A stretch of 47,293 nt of DNA. Origin: Vibrio methylphosphonaticus. GTDB lineage: Bacteria; Pseudomonadota; Gammaproteobacteria; Enterobacterales; Vibrionaceae. Location of the stretch: contig NZ_JAMKMS010000026.1 of assembly GCF_023634655.1 (NCBI RefSeq), forward strand, positions 1 to 47,293, in the 5' to 3' direction. The notes under the pieces are model-generated. The model was not told where the DNA came from, did not search any database, and saw only the letters and a program-made list of their open reading frames with translations. Within the stretch, counting starts at the first letter, position 1, and each line of letters opens with the position of its first letter. Shown here piece by piece: positions 8,975 through 16,594 of this stretch. The translations under genes and the position numbers were made by a program.

Positions 8975-9207
8975 TAAATTTATTGGGAATGACGGTTCCT
9001 CTCCTTCAGTGACTTAGCTATCGATACAAACATCAACACTAATCACAGATTCAGCATCGTAAAAATTTAAGTCAGTCATATCCATATTGACATGTCTTCG
9101 TCGTCGCACATTTACGGAAACTTCCTCTATCGATAAACCAAGCCTGATTACGAGGGCTGATATATGAACAAGGTTAATCCTAAAGTACTCTTGGTTAGGT
9201 GAAGGCT
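8975..9207. other. Gap between the convergent xylA and xylR genes
   Basis: No intact gene. On the minus strand 9014-9205 is open for 63 codons (includes SIEEVSVNVRRRRHVNMDM) and ends TAA at 9014-9016, but it begins right after a stop codon without a usable start. It may be the tail of a decayed gene or a chance frame. Confidence 0.35.
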
Positions 9208-9235
9208 AAAACAGCCCTAAAAATAGGGCTGTTTT
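9208..9235. terminator. Bidirectional terminator after xylR
   Basis: AAAACAGCCCTA (9208-9219) and TAGGGCTGTTTT (9224-9235) form a 12-bp stem with an AAAA loop. A-rich and T-rich ends give terminator character on both strands. It lies 17 nt beyond the xylR stop (minus strand) and backs up the xylA terminator. Confidence 0.85.
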
Positions 9236-9252
9236 ATAGGTGTCGTCGCTTG

Positions 9253-10458
9253 TTAGTCAGCACAATCTGCTCTTGACGCTTCTCGGTAATCTTTGGGAGT
9301 TTTCTCTAGATTTTTCTTAAAGACGGTATACATGTATTGCAGTGAGGGGTAGCCACACAACTCAGAAATTTCAACGATAGGCAGCGAAGTACCTTGTAAT
9401 AAAGAACAGGCGCGCTTGAGCTTTGAGTTGTGGATCTCTTGATGAATGGAATGGTTACGTTCTTCTCTAAAACGCGCTTCCATATTAGATCTAGAAATAC
9501 CAACATTATCGAGAACTTGATCCACCTTAATGCCTTTACAAGCATTGTGACGAATAAAGTGCATGGCTTGTATCACGTAAGGATCTTTGAGTGCTTGATA
9601 ATCGGTACTTTGGCGTTCAAATACTTTCGTCGGAGGAATCAAAACTCGCGCAAAGTCTTGTGTGACGTTATTACACGCTTCACCCAGATGTTTCTTGTCG
9701 AGTAATTTATGAAGCATTTTCGCTGCTCTATAACCCATGTCTTTACAGCCCTGACCAACAGAGCTAAGTGAGACACGTGTGAGATAGCGAGCAAGCTCTT
9801 CATTGTCGATCCCAATAACAGACACTTTGTCTGGGACCATGATATTAAGTTGTTCGCACGTTTGCAGTAAGTGACGCGCGCGCGAATCCGTCACAGCAAT
9901 GATGCCCGTTGGTGTGGGTAAGCGTTGTAACCAGTCGGCCAATCGATTCATATCGTATTGCCATGTTTGTGGGCTGGTTTCCTTACCTCGGTAAATTGCA
10001 CTAGAATAGCCTTCACGTTCCACTATTTTCTTAAACGCAAGTTCTCGTTCTAGAGCCCATCGTTTAGCGGAATCATGTGGGATACCATAAAAAGCAAAAT
10101 TCTCTAGGCCTTTTTCTTTTAGATGCTGAAAACCTAACTCAATTAATGCCTCATTATCTGTCGCTACATAGGGGACAGGGGGGTAATCATCTTTATTGGT
10201 GTAAGAGCCACCGACACCAACAACGGGAATATCGGAATCGGAAAGCAGAGCTTGAATTTCTGGGCTATCAAAATCTGCAATGATGCCGTCACCACTCCAT
10301 TCCTTGAAGTTATCTAGGTGTGTAACAAAATCCTCTTCTAAGAATATATCCCATTCACATTGAGATGCCTGTAGATATTCCCCGATGCCCTCAATTACTT
10401 GACGGTCATAGACTTTATTGGCATTAAAAAGCAAAGTAATACGATAGCGTCTATTCAT
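9253..10458 (-). CDS. xylR: Xylose operon activator, AraC family
   Basis: A 401-residue regulator (E. coli XylR 392). The N-terminal 280 residues form a LacI/PBP1-type ligand domain (RYRITLLFNANKVYDRQVIEG, DGIIADFDSPE, TGIIAVTDSRARHLL, VIGIDNEELARYL). The C-terminal 100 residues carry an AraC helix-turn-helix pair (CKGIKVDQVLDNVGISRSN, ISELCGYPSLQYMYTVFKK). It binds xylose and activates xylA and xylFGH. It is transcribed divergently from xylB, with ribosome site AAGGA just before ATG and a 15-bp tandem repeat in its leader. Confidence 0.95.
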   Translation of the reverse strand: MNRRYRITLLFNANKVYDRQVIEGIGEYLQASQCEWDIFLEEDFVTHLDNFKEWSGDGIIADFDSPEIQALLSDSDIPVVGVGGSYTNKDDYPPVPYVATDNEALIELGFQHLKEKGLENFAFYGIPHDSAKRWALERELAFKKIVEREGYSSAIYRGKETSPQTWQYDMNRLADWLQRLPTPTGIIAVTDSRARHLLQTCEQLNIMVPDKVSVIGIDNEELARYLTRVSLSSVGQGCKDMGYRAAKMLHKLLDKKHLGEACNNVTQDFARVLIPPTKVFERQSTDYQALKDPYVIQAMHFIRHNACKGIKVDQVLDNVGISRSNMEARFREERNHSIHQEIHNSKLKRACSLLQGTSLPIVEISELCGYPSLQYMYTVFKKNLEKTPKDYREASRADCAD

Positions 10459-10465
10459 AATGTCC

Positions 10466-10503
10466 TTATTGTTAGTTTTATTATTGTTAGTTTTATTATT
10501 GTT
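10466..10503. repeat. 15-bp tandem repeat in the xylR leader
   Basis: TTATTGTTAGTTTTA occurs twice head to tail (10466-10480, 10481-10495), followed by a partial third copy TTATTGTT (10496-10503). It starts 8 nt upstream of the xylR ATG, so a change in copy number would alter the leader but not the protein. Confidence 0.8.
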
Positions 10504-10536
10504 TTAGGATTGTAACAGTGAAAAGCAAGTACAGGG

Positions 10537-10552
10537 TGTGATCTCTATCCCA
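10537..10552. promoter_or_regulatory. Weak CRP-like site between xylR and xylB
   Basis: TGTGA-TCTCTA-TCCCA has a perfect left half and a poor right half compared with TGTGA-N6-TCACA. It lies in the 244-nt divergent region and could serve xylB or xylR. Confidence 0.3.
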
Positions 10553-10590
10553 ATCAATAAATGAGTGAAAGACACTATTAAATAACGCAA

Positions 10591-10618
10591 TTGTGTAACA
10601 TTTTATGTTGATTAATAT
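10591..10618 (+). promoter_or_regulatory. Candidate xylB promoter
   Basis: TTGTGT (10591-10596) and TAATAT (10613-10618) are spaced by 16 nt, about 85 nt upstream of the xylB start. It is the best -35/-10 pair I see in this divergent region, but is not confirmed. Confidence 0.3.
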
Positions 10619-10702
10619 TGAAGTGTAGGAAAGAACAACCGACATACATCCCGATGCGTACAGCTCGTGCTTTGTCGTATTTTAATCAACAGAGGTTTAG
10701 TT

Positions 10703-12154
10703 ATGTATATTGGAATTGACTTAGGTACGTCCGGTGTAAAATCCATCCTTATGTCACGAGACGGGATTATTATTGGCACTAAAACAGTAGCGATGTCTGT
10801 TTCTCGCCCTAAACCACTGTGGTCTGAACAAGACCCCAAAGATTGGTGGGAAGCAACGTGCCAAACCATTGAAGCGCTAAAAAATGAGTTTGATTTGTCC
10901 GATGTAAAAGCGATCGGCCTGTCGGGACAAATGCACGGTGCAACCCTTTTAGATAGTGATGGTGAAGTCATTAGACCCGCTATCTTGTGGAATGATGGTC
11001 GGTGTGAAGAAGAGTGCCGAGAATTAGAACAAAAAGTGCCTGATAGTCGTTTAATAACGGGCAATATTATGATGCCGGGCTTTACCGCACCCAAGTTGAA
11101 ATGGGTGGCTAACTATGAGCCAGAGAAATTTAAACGCATCGACAAAGTGCTACTGCCGAAGGATTATTTGCGCTTTAAAATGACCGGTGATTTTGCTTCA
11201 GACATGTCAGATTCAGCAGGCACGTGTTGGCTGGATGTAAAGGCTCGAGATTGGAGTGACGCGTTATTGCATGCGACGGGTTTAGCCCGTAAAAATATGC
11301 CTAAACTCTATGAAGGAAGTGATGTGACAGGAGTGCTGACCCAAAAGGTGGCAAAGCAGTGGGGAATGCCATGTGTTCCTGTTGTTGCTGGTGGCGGTGA
11401 TAACGCTGCAGGCGCCGTTGGTGTTGGGTTAACCGAACCCGGTCAAGCAATGTTGTCACTAGGGACATCGGGTGTCTACTTTGCTGTGAGTGATGGCTTT
11501 ATCTCAAACCCTGAATCTGCATTACACAGCTTTTGCCATGCCGTTCCTAATACTTGGCATACCATGTCCGTTATTTTGAGCGCCGCATCTTGCTTACAAT
11601 GGGTCGCCAAATTAACAGGTTTTGATGATGTTGGTGAGATGATTGCTAGCGTTGATGAACACGCCGATGAGGACTCTCAAGTGGTGTTTTTACCATACTT
11701 ATCCGGTGAACGTACTCCACATAATGATCCCAATGCCAAAGGTGTCTTTTTTGGAATGACGCACTCAACCACACGCAATGAACTTGCTTTGGCCGTGATG
11801 GAAGGCGTAGGGTTTGCATTCGCAGACGGCTTTGATGCGTTGCATGTGACTAAGGTGGTGCCAGAGGAGATTTCGTTGATTGGAGGGGGTGCTCGAAGTG
11901 AATATTGGCGTCAAATGCTGGCAGATATAGTTGAAAAGCCACTGGAGTATCGTAAAGGGGGTGACGTTGGTCCGGCTTTAGGTGCAGCTAGGTTGGCAAT
12001 TTTAGGTACTGAAGAAGCCGTGTCATTAAAAGATATTTGTCCCGTGCCGGAACTGGTGCAGCGTCATGAACCCAATAAAGATAGACAAAATTATTACCAA
12101 ACGAAAAGAGCGGTGTATAGAAACTTATATATTAAGCTGAAAGATTTATTCTAA
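10703..12154 (+). CDS. xylB: Xylulokinase
   Basis: Phosphorylates D-xylulose with ATP to xylulose 5-phosphate, feeding the pentose phosphate pathway. A FGGY-family kinase of 483 residues (E. coli 484). It shows MYIGIDLGTSGVKS (phosphate-binding N-terminus), SGQMHGATLLD, PAILWNDGRC, GGGDNAAGAVG (catalytic Asp), LSLGTSGVYFA and SLIGGGARSEYWRQMLAD. The start is ATG at 10703, with AGAGG 7 nt upstream; an upstream in-frame extension (from 10667) adds 12 residues absent from the family. Unlike in E. coli, it is split from xylA by xylR. Confidence 0.96.
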   Translation: MYIGIDLGTSGVKSILMSRDGIIIGTKTVAMSVSRPKPLWSEQDPKDWWEATCQTIEALKNEFDLSDVKAIGLSGQMHGATLLDSDGEVIRPAILWNDGRCEEECRELEQKVPDSRLITGNIMMPGFTAPKLKWVANYEPEKFKRIDKVLLPKDYLRFKMTGDFASDMSDSAGTCWLDVKARDWSDALLHATGLARKNMPKLYEGSDVTGVLTQKVAKQWGMPCVPVVAGGGDNAAGAVGVGLTEPGQAMLSLGTSGVYFAVSDGFISNPESALHSFCHAVPNTWHTMSVILSAASCLQWVAKLTGFDDVGEMIASVDEHADEDSQVVFLPYLSGERTPHNDPNAKGVFFGMTHSTTRNELALAVMEGVGFAFADGFDALHVTKVVPEEISLIGGGARSEYWRQMLADIVEKPLEYRKGGDVGPALGAARLAILGTEEAVSLKDICPVPELVQRHEPNKDRQNYYQTKRAVYRNLYIKLKDLF

Positions 12155-12168
12155 ATTATAAGGTTGAT

Positions 12169-12270
12169 ATGCGATCAGATGAGTTTATTTTGTTCGCGTA
12201 TTCTCTTTACTTATCAAATGTGCCGTCAAATTTCTGGCTGTTTTTTGTTGCTGAAATATTATTCATCTAG
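12169..12270 (+). CDS. Possible 33-aa hydrophobic small protein after xylB
   Basis: The ATG is 15 nt after the xylB stop, with AAGG 6 nt upstream. The peptide begins MRSDEFILFAYSLYL and ends FWLFFVAEILFI, hydrophobic enough for one membrane segment. A hairpin starts at its stop codon, as if it ended the xylB transcript. No homologue is recognised; chance is possible. Confidence 0.25.
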   Translation: MRSDEFILFAYSLYLSNVPSNFWLFFVAEILFI

Positions 12271-12298
12271 GAAGTTAATATCTAAAGTGTTAACTTCC
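12270..12298 (+). terminator. Hairpin downstream of xylB
   Basis: GGAAGTTAA (12270-12278) and TTAACTTCC (12290-12298) pair perfectly around an 11-nt loop, with no clear T-run after. It may mark the 3' end of the xylB message. Confidence 0.4.
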
Positions 12299-12357
12299 GA
12301 GGTGAATGGTAGAGAGTGGATTTTTTACATAAGTATTAACTTTTATCTATCCTCTCG

Positions 12358-12397
12358 TTGTTAATCAACTAACTTGTTAATCAACTGGCTTGTTAAT
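12358..12397. repeat. 16-bp tandem repeat
   Basis: TTGTTAATCAACTAAC (12358-12373) is followed directly by TTGTTAATCAACTGGC (12374-12389) and a partial copy TTGTTAAT (12390-12397). It lies in the gap, 365 nt before the GH43 gene. TTAATCAA could be a binding core, but nothing identifies a protein. Confidence 0.75.
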
Positions 12398-12670
12398 TAT
12401 TTTGTATGTCTATTACTTATTTGACTGGTATCTGTTGACCATTCTTACATCGAGATAATTTTCCAGTGAGGATTGTTGCCTCAATAATATTGTCTGCATA
12501 ATATCGTCCAAATAATGTTTTCGCATGGGTTTGTTGGTCATTGATACACTGTGGCGATAGATATTTCCTCTACTTAATTTAGTAATTATATTATGATTTT
12601 TTGTAACTGTGATTATTCTTTTGTTTATAAAGTGAGCAGCCTTATCTTGTGTATGAACTGAACTTTACTA

Positions 12671-12688
12671 CGTAAGGTGATTCTTACG
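12671..12688. promoter_or_regulatory. Inverted repeat upstream of the GH43 gene
   Basis: CGTAAG and CTTACG are exact 6-bp arms separated by 6 nt, 74 nt before the GH43 start. Size and placement fit a dimeric regulator operator; the regulator is unknown. Confidence 0.3.
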
Positions 12689-12761
12689 GGACGTGTAATG
12701 TCGTGTAAATCACTATGATTAAAAATAATTCAGACATGGTAAAACAAGGAAGAATAGATTG

Positions 12762-13970
12762 ATGAATATAAAAGTTAGCAGTTCAATTAATCGGAAAAAC
12801 TTATTGCTTGCTACTCTTATTACCCCATTTATCGCGGCCAATGCGTATGCTGAAACACTTCGAAATAGAACATTACTCCCAGAAGTTTGGGCTCCAAATT
12901 TGATATGGGATGGTGGAAATAATCCGCACTTTAATCAGTGGCAGCCAGTGGGTTCTGCTGATCCTACAGCGAAAGTCTTTGATGGAAAGCTGTACGTTTA
13001 TACCTCAACAGACAGTAAAGACCTATGTCAGCTGAGGTCTGATAAATTGCAGAAACATTCTTATTCTCCGTGGGCAAATACCGGTTTTTGTATGCCTGGT
13101 TATCAGGTGTTTTCGTCGGTTGACACAGCATTGAATCAAAATACGTGGCAAAAACACGGATTAGTGCTTCGTCAAAAAGATGTGCCTTGGGCAAGAAAGT
13201 CCGCAGAGGGGTGGGGCAATAGCGCCACTATGTGGGCTGCAGATGTTGTTCAAGGTGACGACGGGAAGTTTTATATGTTTTTCCCTAGTGTACGCCAAGA
13301 CAATAACCATCAGACGATTGGTGTTGCGGTCGCAGACACTCCCGCGGGGCCTTTTGTAGCAAGGGCAAACCCTATTTCCACCAGCAATAACTTTGATCAT
13401 GTGTTTGACCCATCGGTGATTAAGATCGGTACACAGTGGTACATGTTCTACGCTAAGAATGGCAGTGGTGGAAATAAAGCGATTTGGGCGGCCAAGATTG
13501 ATGCCAACTTTAATTATATCTATAGTCCTATGGACCTCATGTTAGAGCCTGGAAGTTACTTAGAGGGACCACATGCTTACAAAGTAGGAGAAGATGTTTG
13601 GTTGCAATGGGCGAGTGTTACTGCGCCAGCCGACTGGCCATATCCAGGAGGGTATCAAATAAAGCAGGCGGTTGCTTGGAATAATAGCAATCCAATGCAT
13701 AACTTTGATCAACGAGGGATTTTGGTTCATCCATTTGGCAATGCTGGAACGAATCATGGTTCAGTGGTGGAGTGGGCTAACAACTACTGGGCGTTTTACC
13801 ATGATCATTTAAATGGTAAAAGCGACGGGTACAACCCAACCGCTCCTGATCAGGTTCATAATTACCGACGGGCGATGTACAGCTTAGTCGATATTGATGT
13901 GACAAAGCGTGGCCAAATTAATGCCTTTAGGCCTGATAACATTGTCAGTCAACCAAGTCTTTCAAACTAG
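12762..13970 (+). CDS. Exported GH43-family glycosidase
   Basis: A 402-residue protein with a signal peptide (hydrophobic LLLATLITPFIAANAYA, cleavage after AYA near residue 31) and a five-blade-propeller GH43 pattern. The catalytic acidic triad is visible: Asp67 (GSADPTAKVFDGKLYVY), Asp216 (VFDPSVIKIG) and Glu268 (YLEGPHAYK). Late GH43 motifs include VVEWANNYWAFYHDH and NYRRAMYSLVDID. The family hydrolyses xylosides or arabinosides by inversion; the exact substrate is not readable. Its place beside xylB suggests it releases xylose or arabinose outside the cytoplasm. The start is ATG at 12762, with AAGGAAG 9 nt upstream; a TTG one codon earlier is possible. Confidence 0.88.
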   Translation: MNIKVSSSINRKNLLLATLITPFIAANAYAETLRNRTLLPEVWAPNLIWDGGNNPHFNQWQPVGSADPTAKVFDGKLYVYTSTDSKDLCQLRSDKLQKHSYSPWANTGFCMPGYQVFSSVDTALNQNTWQKHGLVLRQKDVPWARKSAEGWGNSATMWAADVVQGDDGKFYMFFPSVRQDNNHQTIGVAVADTPAGPFVARANPISTSNNFDHVFDPSVIKIGTQWYMFYAKNGSGGNKAIWAAKIDANFNYIYSPMDLMLEPGSYLEGPHAYKVGEDVWLQWASVTAPADWPYPGGYQIKQAVAWNNSNPMHNFDQRGILVHPFGNAGTNHGSVVEWANNYWAFYHDHLNGKSDGYNPTAPDQVHNYRRAMYSLVDIDVTKRGQINAFRPDNIVSQPSLSN

Positions 13971-14029
13971 AGTCGGTGTTGATGTCTTTAATTGAGCTGT
14001 AAACTGCAAATAGTAACAGCGGTACAAAG

Positions 14030-14061
14030 GAAGATACATTTCGGATTTGTTATGTATCTTC
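14030..14061 (+). terminator. Hairpin after the GH43 gene
   Basis: GAAGATACAT (14030-14039) and ATGTATCTTC (14052-14061) pair over 10 bp with a 12-nt loop, in the 153-nt gap before the next gene. No T-run follows, so termination is only suggested. Confidence 0.35.
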
Positions 14062-14123
14062 TACTTAGAGGATTCATCTCGTTACCTTGATTTTACTATT
14101 ACGTCCTTCATGGAGCGCACGCC

Positions 14124-15161
14124 ATGTTATCTAAAGCATTAACCCCGGTTGTTGCCATAGCAATAAGCGTAGGTTTAATCTTTGTTTTACGAACTATCAT
14201 TTTCGCCAGTACAGAGTCCGTTTATCAAGAGAAGCCAAGTGAAGAATTAGAAAAGAGCGGATTTGAATCAGAGGTGCATCATGCTGATTTGATTGCTCGT
14301 TCCGCTGACATTGAAAGCGTGGAATCAAGCATTGACTATTCATTAATAAACAATGCTTTCATCAAACATCATCTAGAGTCAAAGAAGCAAGCAGAGGTGA
14401 GTCGTGAAAACATTCAAACCACACTTTTATTGCTACAAGAAAGCACAGCAATGAAGCCATCTTTGGCCATAAAGAAAATAATCGAACTTAGTCGGCACGA
14501 CCTTGATACTGTTTTGGCGTGGTTGCCACAGTTAAAGGTTGAGCAACAATCCCTTTATTATCAGGCGATTTTTAACGATTTACGTTACCGATTAGACGAT
14601 AACACGCTGTCGGTTGTCATGGAGCATTTCTCACATCTTCATACAAACTTGCCAAGCAGAGGACATTTTATTGCTGAATTAAGCTCTGAGATAGCGAAGA
14701 ATGATATTGACCTCGCTCTTCGTTGGTTAAATGATTTAGAGCAAAGCTCTGTTGTTAGTTCTGCGCGATCCGCTGTTCTTATGCGATGGTCGCAGAGGGA
14801 GCCCATGGAAGCATTGGAGTTTATTTTGCTCAATAGCGAGGTTAACTCCGCATCTAACGTACAAATTATTCAAAATGCATCCGCTGCTTTTTCGGATAAA
14901 GAGGTGGCTCAATATCTAGAATCTTTACCCAGTTATGATAAAACTGTTCAGCAAGTGATGATGGAGTCTCTAATGAGCACGCTGCTCGAGAACAACACTG
15001 AAGTACTCCATGAGTGGTTTAGTCGTCAAAGCTCGAGCGCGCTAAAGGATACTGCGCTTTTAGGGTACTTGAGACAAAAAAAATCGACCTTGAGTGATGA
15101 CGAGCTATCTCAATATATCGTTCAGTTTGACGATACTGAGTTAGCGGTATTAATCGATTAG
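14124..15161 (+). CDS. Membrane-anchored alpha-helical protein of unknown function
   Basis: Codes for 345 residues that I do not recognise. One transmembrane helix sits at about residues 7-28 (LTPVVAIAISVGLIFVL), with no lipobox, so the rest probably lies in the periplasm. The body is Leu/Ser/Glu-rich and almost wholly helical. Repeating helix pairs (DLALRWLNDLEQ, EPMEALEFILLNSEV, KEVAQYLESLPSYDK, EVLHEWFSRQSS) resemble a helical-repeat scaffold of TPR or HEAT type. It has a GGAG ribosome site 9 nt before ATG and stands alone between the GH43 gene and the convergent gldA, with a terminator hairpin behind. Confidence 0.7.
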   Translation: MLSKALTPVVAIAISVGLIFVLRTIIFASTESVYQEKPSEELEKSGFESEVHHADLIARSADIESVESSIDYSLINNAFIKHHLESKKQAEVSRENIQTTLLLLQESTAMKPSLAIKKIIELSRHDLDTVLAWLPQLKVEQQSLYYQAIFNDLRYRLDDNTLSVVMEHFSHLHTNLPSRGHFIAELSSEIAKNDIDLALRWLNDLEQSSVVSSARSAVLMRWSQREPMEALEFILLNSEVNSASNVQIIQNASAAFSDKEVAQYLESLPSYDKTVQQVMMESLMSTLLENNTEVLHEWFSRQSSSALKDTALLGYLRQKKSTLSDDELSQYIVQFDDTELAVLID

Positions 15162-15326
15162 CTTGGGTATTACGACAGCAAGCGTGTAAGCAAATCTAGC
15201 ATGTTGTTTGGATTGCGAATGAACGCCTTCTCCTTTCGATGTTTAAGTATCGTTTCTGGTATCTAAAACGTCTGGTGCCGCTCTTATTCTGAGCGGGTAT
15301 TTTTCGGTATCAGGAGGCGGCTAGAT

Positions 15327-15365
15327 GATTAAAATCCGAATGTCAGTCCCACTCGGATTTTAATC
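15327..15365. terminator. Terminator hairpin between convergent genes
   Basis: GATTAAAATCCGA (15327-15339) and TCGGATTTTAATC (15353-15365) form a perfect 13-bp stem around a 13-nt loop. It lies between the helical protein gene (+) and gldA (-), with T-rich ends in both directions, and probably ends both transcripts. Confidence 0.65.
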
Positions 15366-15413
15366 TTAGTATCAATACTATATCTCTTAAATCTCTTATA
15401 TCGCTATCAGGCC

Positions 15414-16496
15414 CTATAGTCCCAGTTTATGCGCGGTTAGAATTGCGGCGTAAACAGACTTTGAAGAAACAGGGAAAGGCATGTTGTGGATCGTTTCCCC
15501 GTCATCACAGGATGCTTCTGCCACTTCCATTAACTTCTCATGGTTAAGCTCTTTAACACCCATATCGTGCAAGTTCGTTGGTAGACCAACGGCTCGGCAG
15601 AAATTGAGTACTTCTTCGATTTCTTCTTTCGGGGCGTTCTCAAGCACGAGTTGAGTCAAAGTACCAAACGCGACTTTTTCGCCGTGAAGAAGGTGATGGC
15701 ATTCTTCGAGTTTGGTAAGACCATTGTGGATGGCATGTGCAGCGGCTAGACCTGAGCTCTCAAAACCGATCCCGGAAAGGTAAGTATTTGCTTCAATGAT
15801 GTTTTCAACTGCTTTAGTCGAGACTTTATTTTCTACCGCTGCTTTTGCTTTTTCACCATCCGCAATCAAGGTGTCATAACAAAGCTTCGCAAGTGCTTGC
15901 GCTGAGCGAGTCGGAGCGCCACCAGCCATCGTAGCTTTACCTGATAGGCCGTTTGCACGCGCTTCAAAGTATGTGGAGAGCGCATCACCCATGCCTGCAA
16001 CGAGCGTGCGGACGGGAGCTGCTGCAATGATACCCGTATCCATGATGACCATATTTGGGTTTGATGGGAATAGTAGGTACTCACTGAACTCACCTTCTGG
16101 GGTGTAAATTACGGCTAGAGCGGATGTTGGGGCATCAGTTGATGCAATAGTAGGGACAATAACCACAGGTAGCTTGGTGTAAAATGCTGTCGCTTTCGCG
16201 GTATCTAGTGTTTTACCGCCACCGATGCCTATGATGACATCGTTCCCCGCGGTTTTGCATACTTCGACAAGGCGTTCGATTTCTGCGCGAGAACATTCGC
16301 CATTAAAAGTATCAAAGCTAACACTCAGACCTTCACCAACTATGCTTGTTTCTATGCGGTCACGAGTTAAACCCATAACAAAGTCGTCAGCGATAGCTAA
16401 TGGGTTTTTACCAAAGACTGAAACGTAGTGACCAATGTTATCGATCGCGCCTTCACCTTGAATATACTTGCTTGGTGAGATGATGATGTTGTCCAT
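15414..16496 (-). CDS. gldA: Glycerol dehydrogenase (NAD-dependent, metal)
   Basis: Oxidises glycerol to dihydroxyacetone with NAD. The 360 residues match the iron/zinc alcohol dehydrogenase group that includes E. coli GldA (367). The nucleotide motif is GIGGGKTLDTAK (90-101). Metal ligands are readable as Asp171 (GMGDALSTYFEA), His254 (AAAHAIHNG) and His271 (HLLHGEKVAFG). It sits directly downstream of dhaK, whose substrate is its product, and ends the leftward uidA-uxuR-uxuA-dhaK-gldA gene set. The ribosome site AAGGAA is 6 nt before ATG. The context suggests that glycerol or a related triol is released from the imported glycoside; related polyols are possible substrates. Confidence 0.9.
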   Translation of the reverse strand: MDNIIISPSKYIQGEGAIDNIGHYVSVFGKNPLAIADDFVMGLTRDRIETSIVGEGLSVSFDTFNGECSRAEIERLVEVCKTAGNDVIIGIGGGKTLDTAKATAFYTKLPVVIVPTIASTDAPTSALAVIYTPEGEFSEYLLFPSNPNMVIMDTGIIAAAPVRTLVAGMGDALSTYFEARANGLSGKATMAGGAPTRSAQALAKLCYDTLIADGEKAKAAVENKVSTKAVENIIEANTYLSGIGFESSGLAAAHAIHNGLTKLEECHHLLHGEKVAFGTLTQLVLENAPKEEIEEVLNFCRAVGLPTNLHDMGVKELNHEKLMEVAEASCDDGETIHNMPFPVSSKSVYAAILTAHKLGL

Positions 16497-16543
16497 GTTC
16501 TATTCCTTCAATTCTTTATACTATTAATCACTATAGGGGTAGG

Positions 16544-16573
16544 GGTGCTGAACTCCGCTCTGAGCTCAGCACC
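16544..16573 (-). promoter_or_regulatory. Intercistronic hairpin between dhaK and gldA
   Basis: GGTGCTGA (16544-16551) and TCAGCACC (16566-16573) pair exactly; after one mismatch, inner CTC and GAG extend the stem. It lies in the 98-nt dhaK-gldA gap with no T-run on the minus strand. It probably tunes processing or stability, or causes partial termination before gldA. Confidence 0.5.
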
Positions 16574-16594
16574 TTTAAGCTTGTTCGTCTTGAG

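Larger units (their letters stand above)
12155..12761. other. AT-rich gap between xylB and the GH43 gene
   Basis: This 607-nt region contains a possible 33-aa small ORF (12169-12270), a hairpin (12270-12298), a 16-bp tandem repeat (12358-12397) and an inverted repeat CGTAAG-N6-CTTACG (12671-12688) upstream of the GH43 gene. A 66-codon frame at 12164-12364 looks non-coding. The remainder shows nothing recognisable. Confidence 0.5.

Noticed and set aside
10667..10702. Longer xylB start (12 extra residues)
   Set aside because: Family members begin at MYIGIDLGTSG, and AGAGG is correctly spaced from ATG 10703.
12164..12364. 66-codon ORF after xylB
   Set aside because: No plausible composition or ribosome site; it overlaps a hairpin. 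The 33-codon frame at 12169 is preferred.
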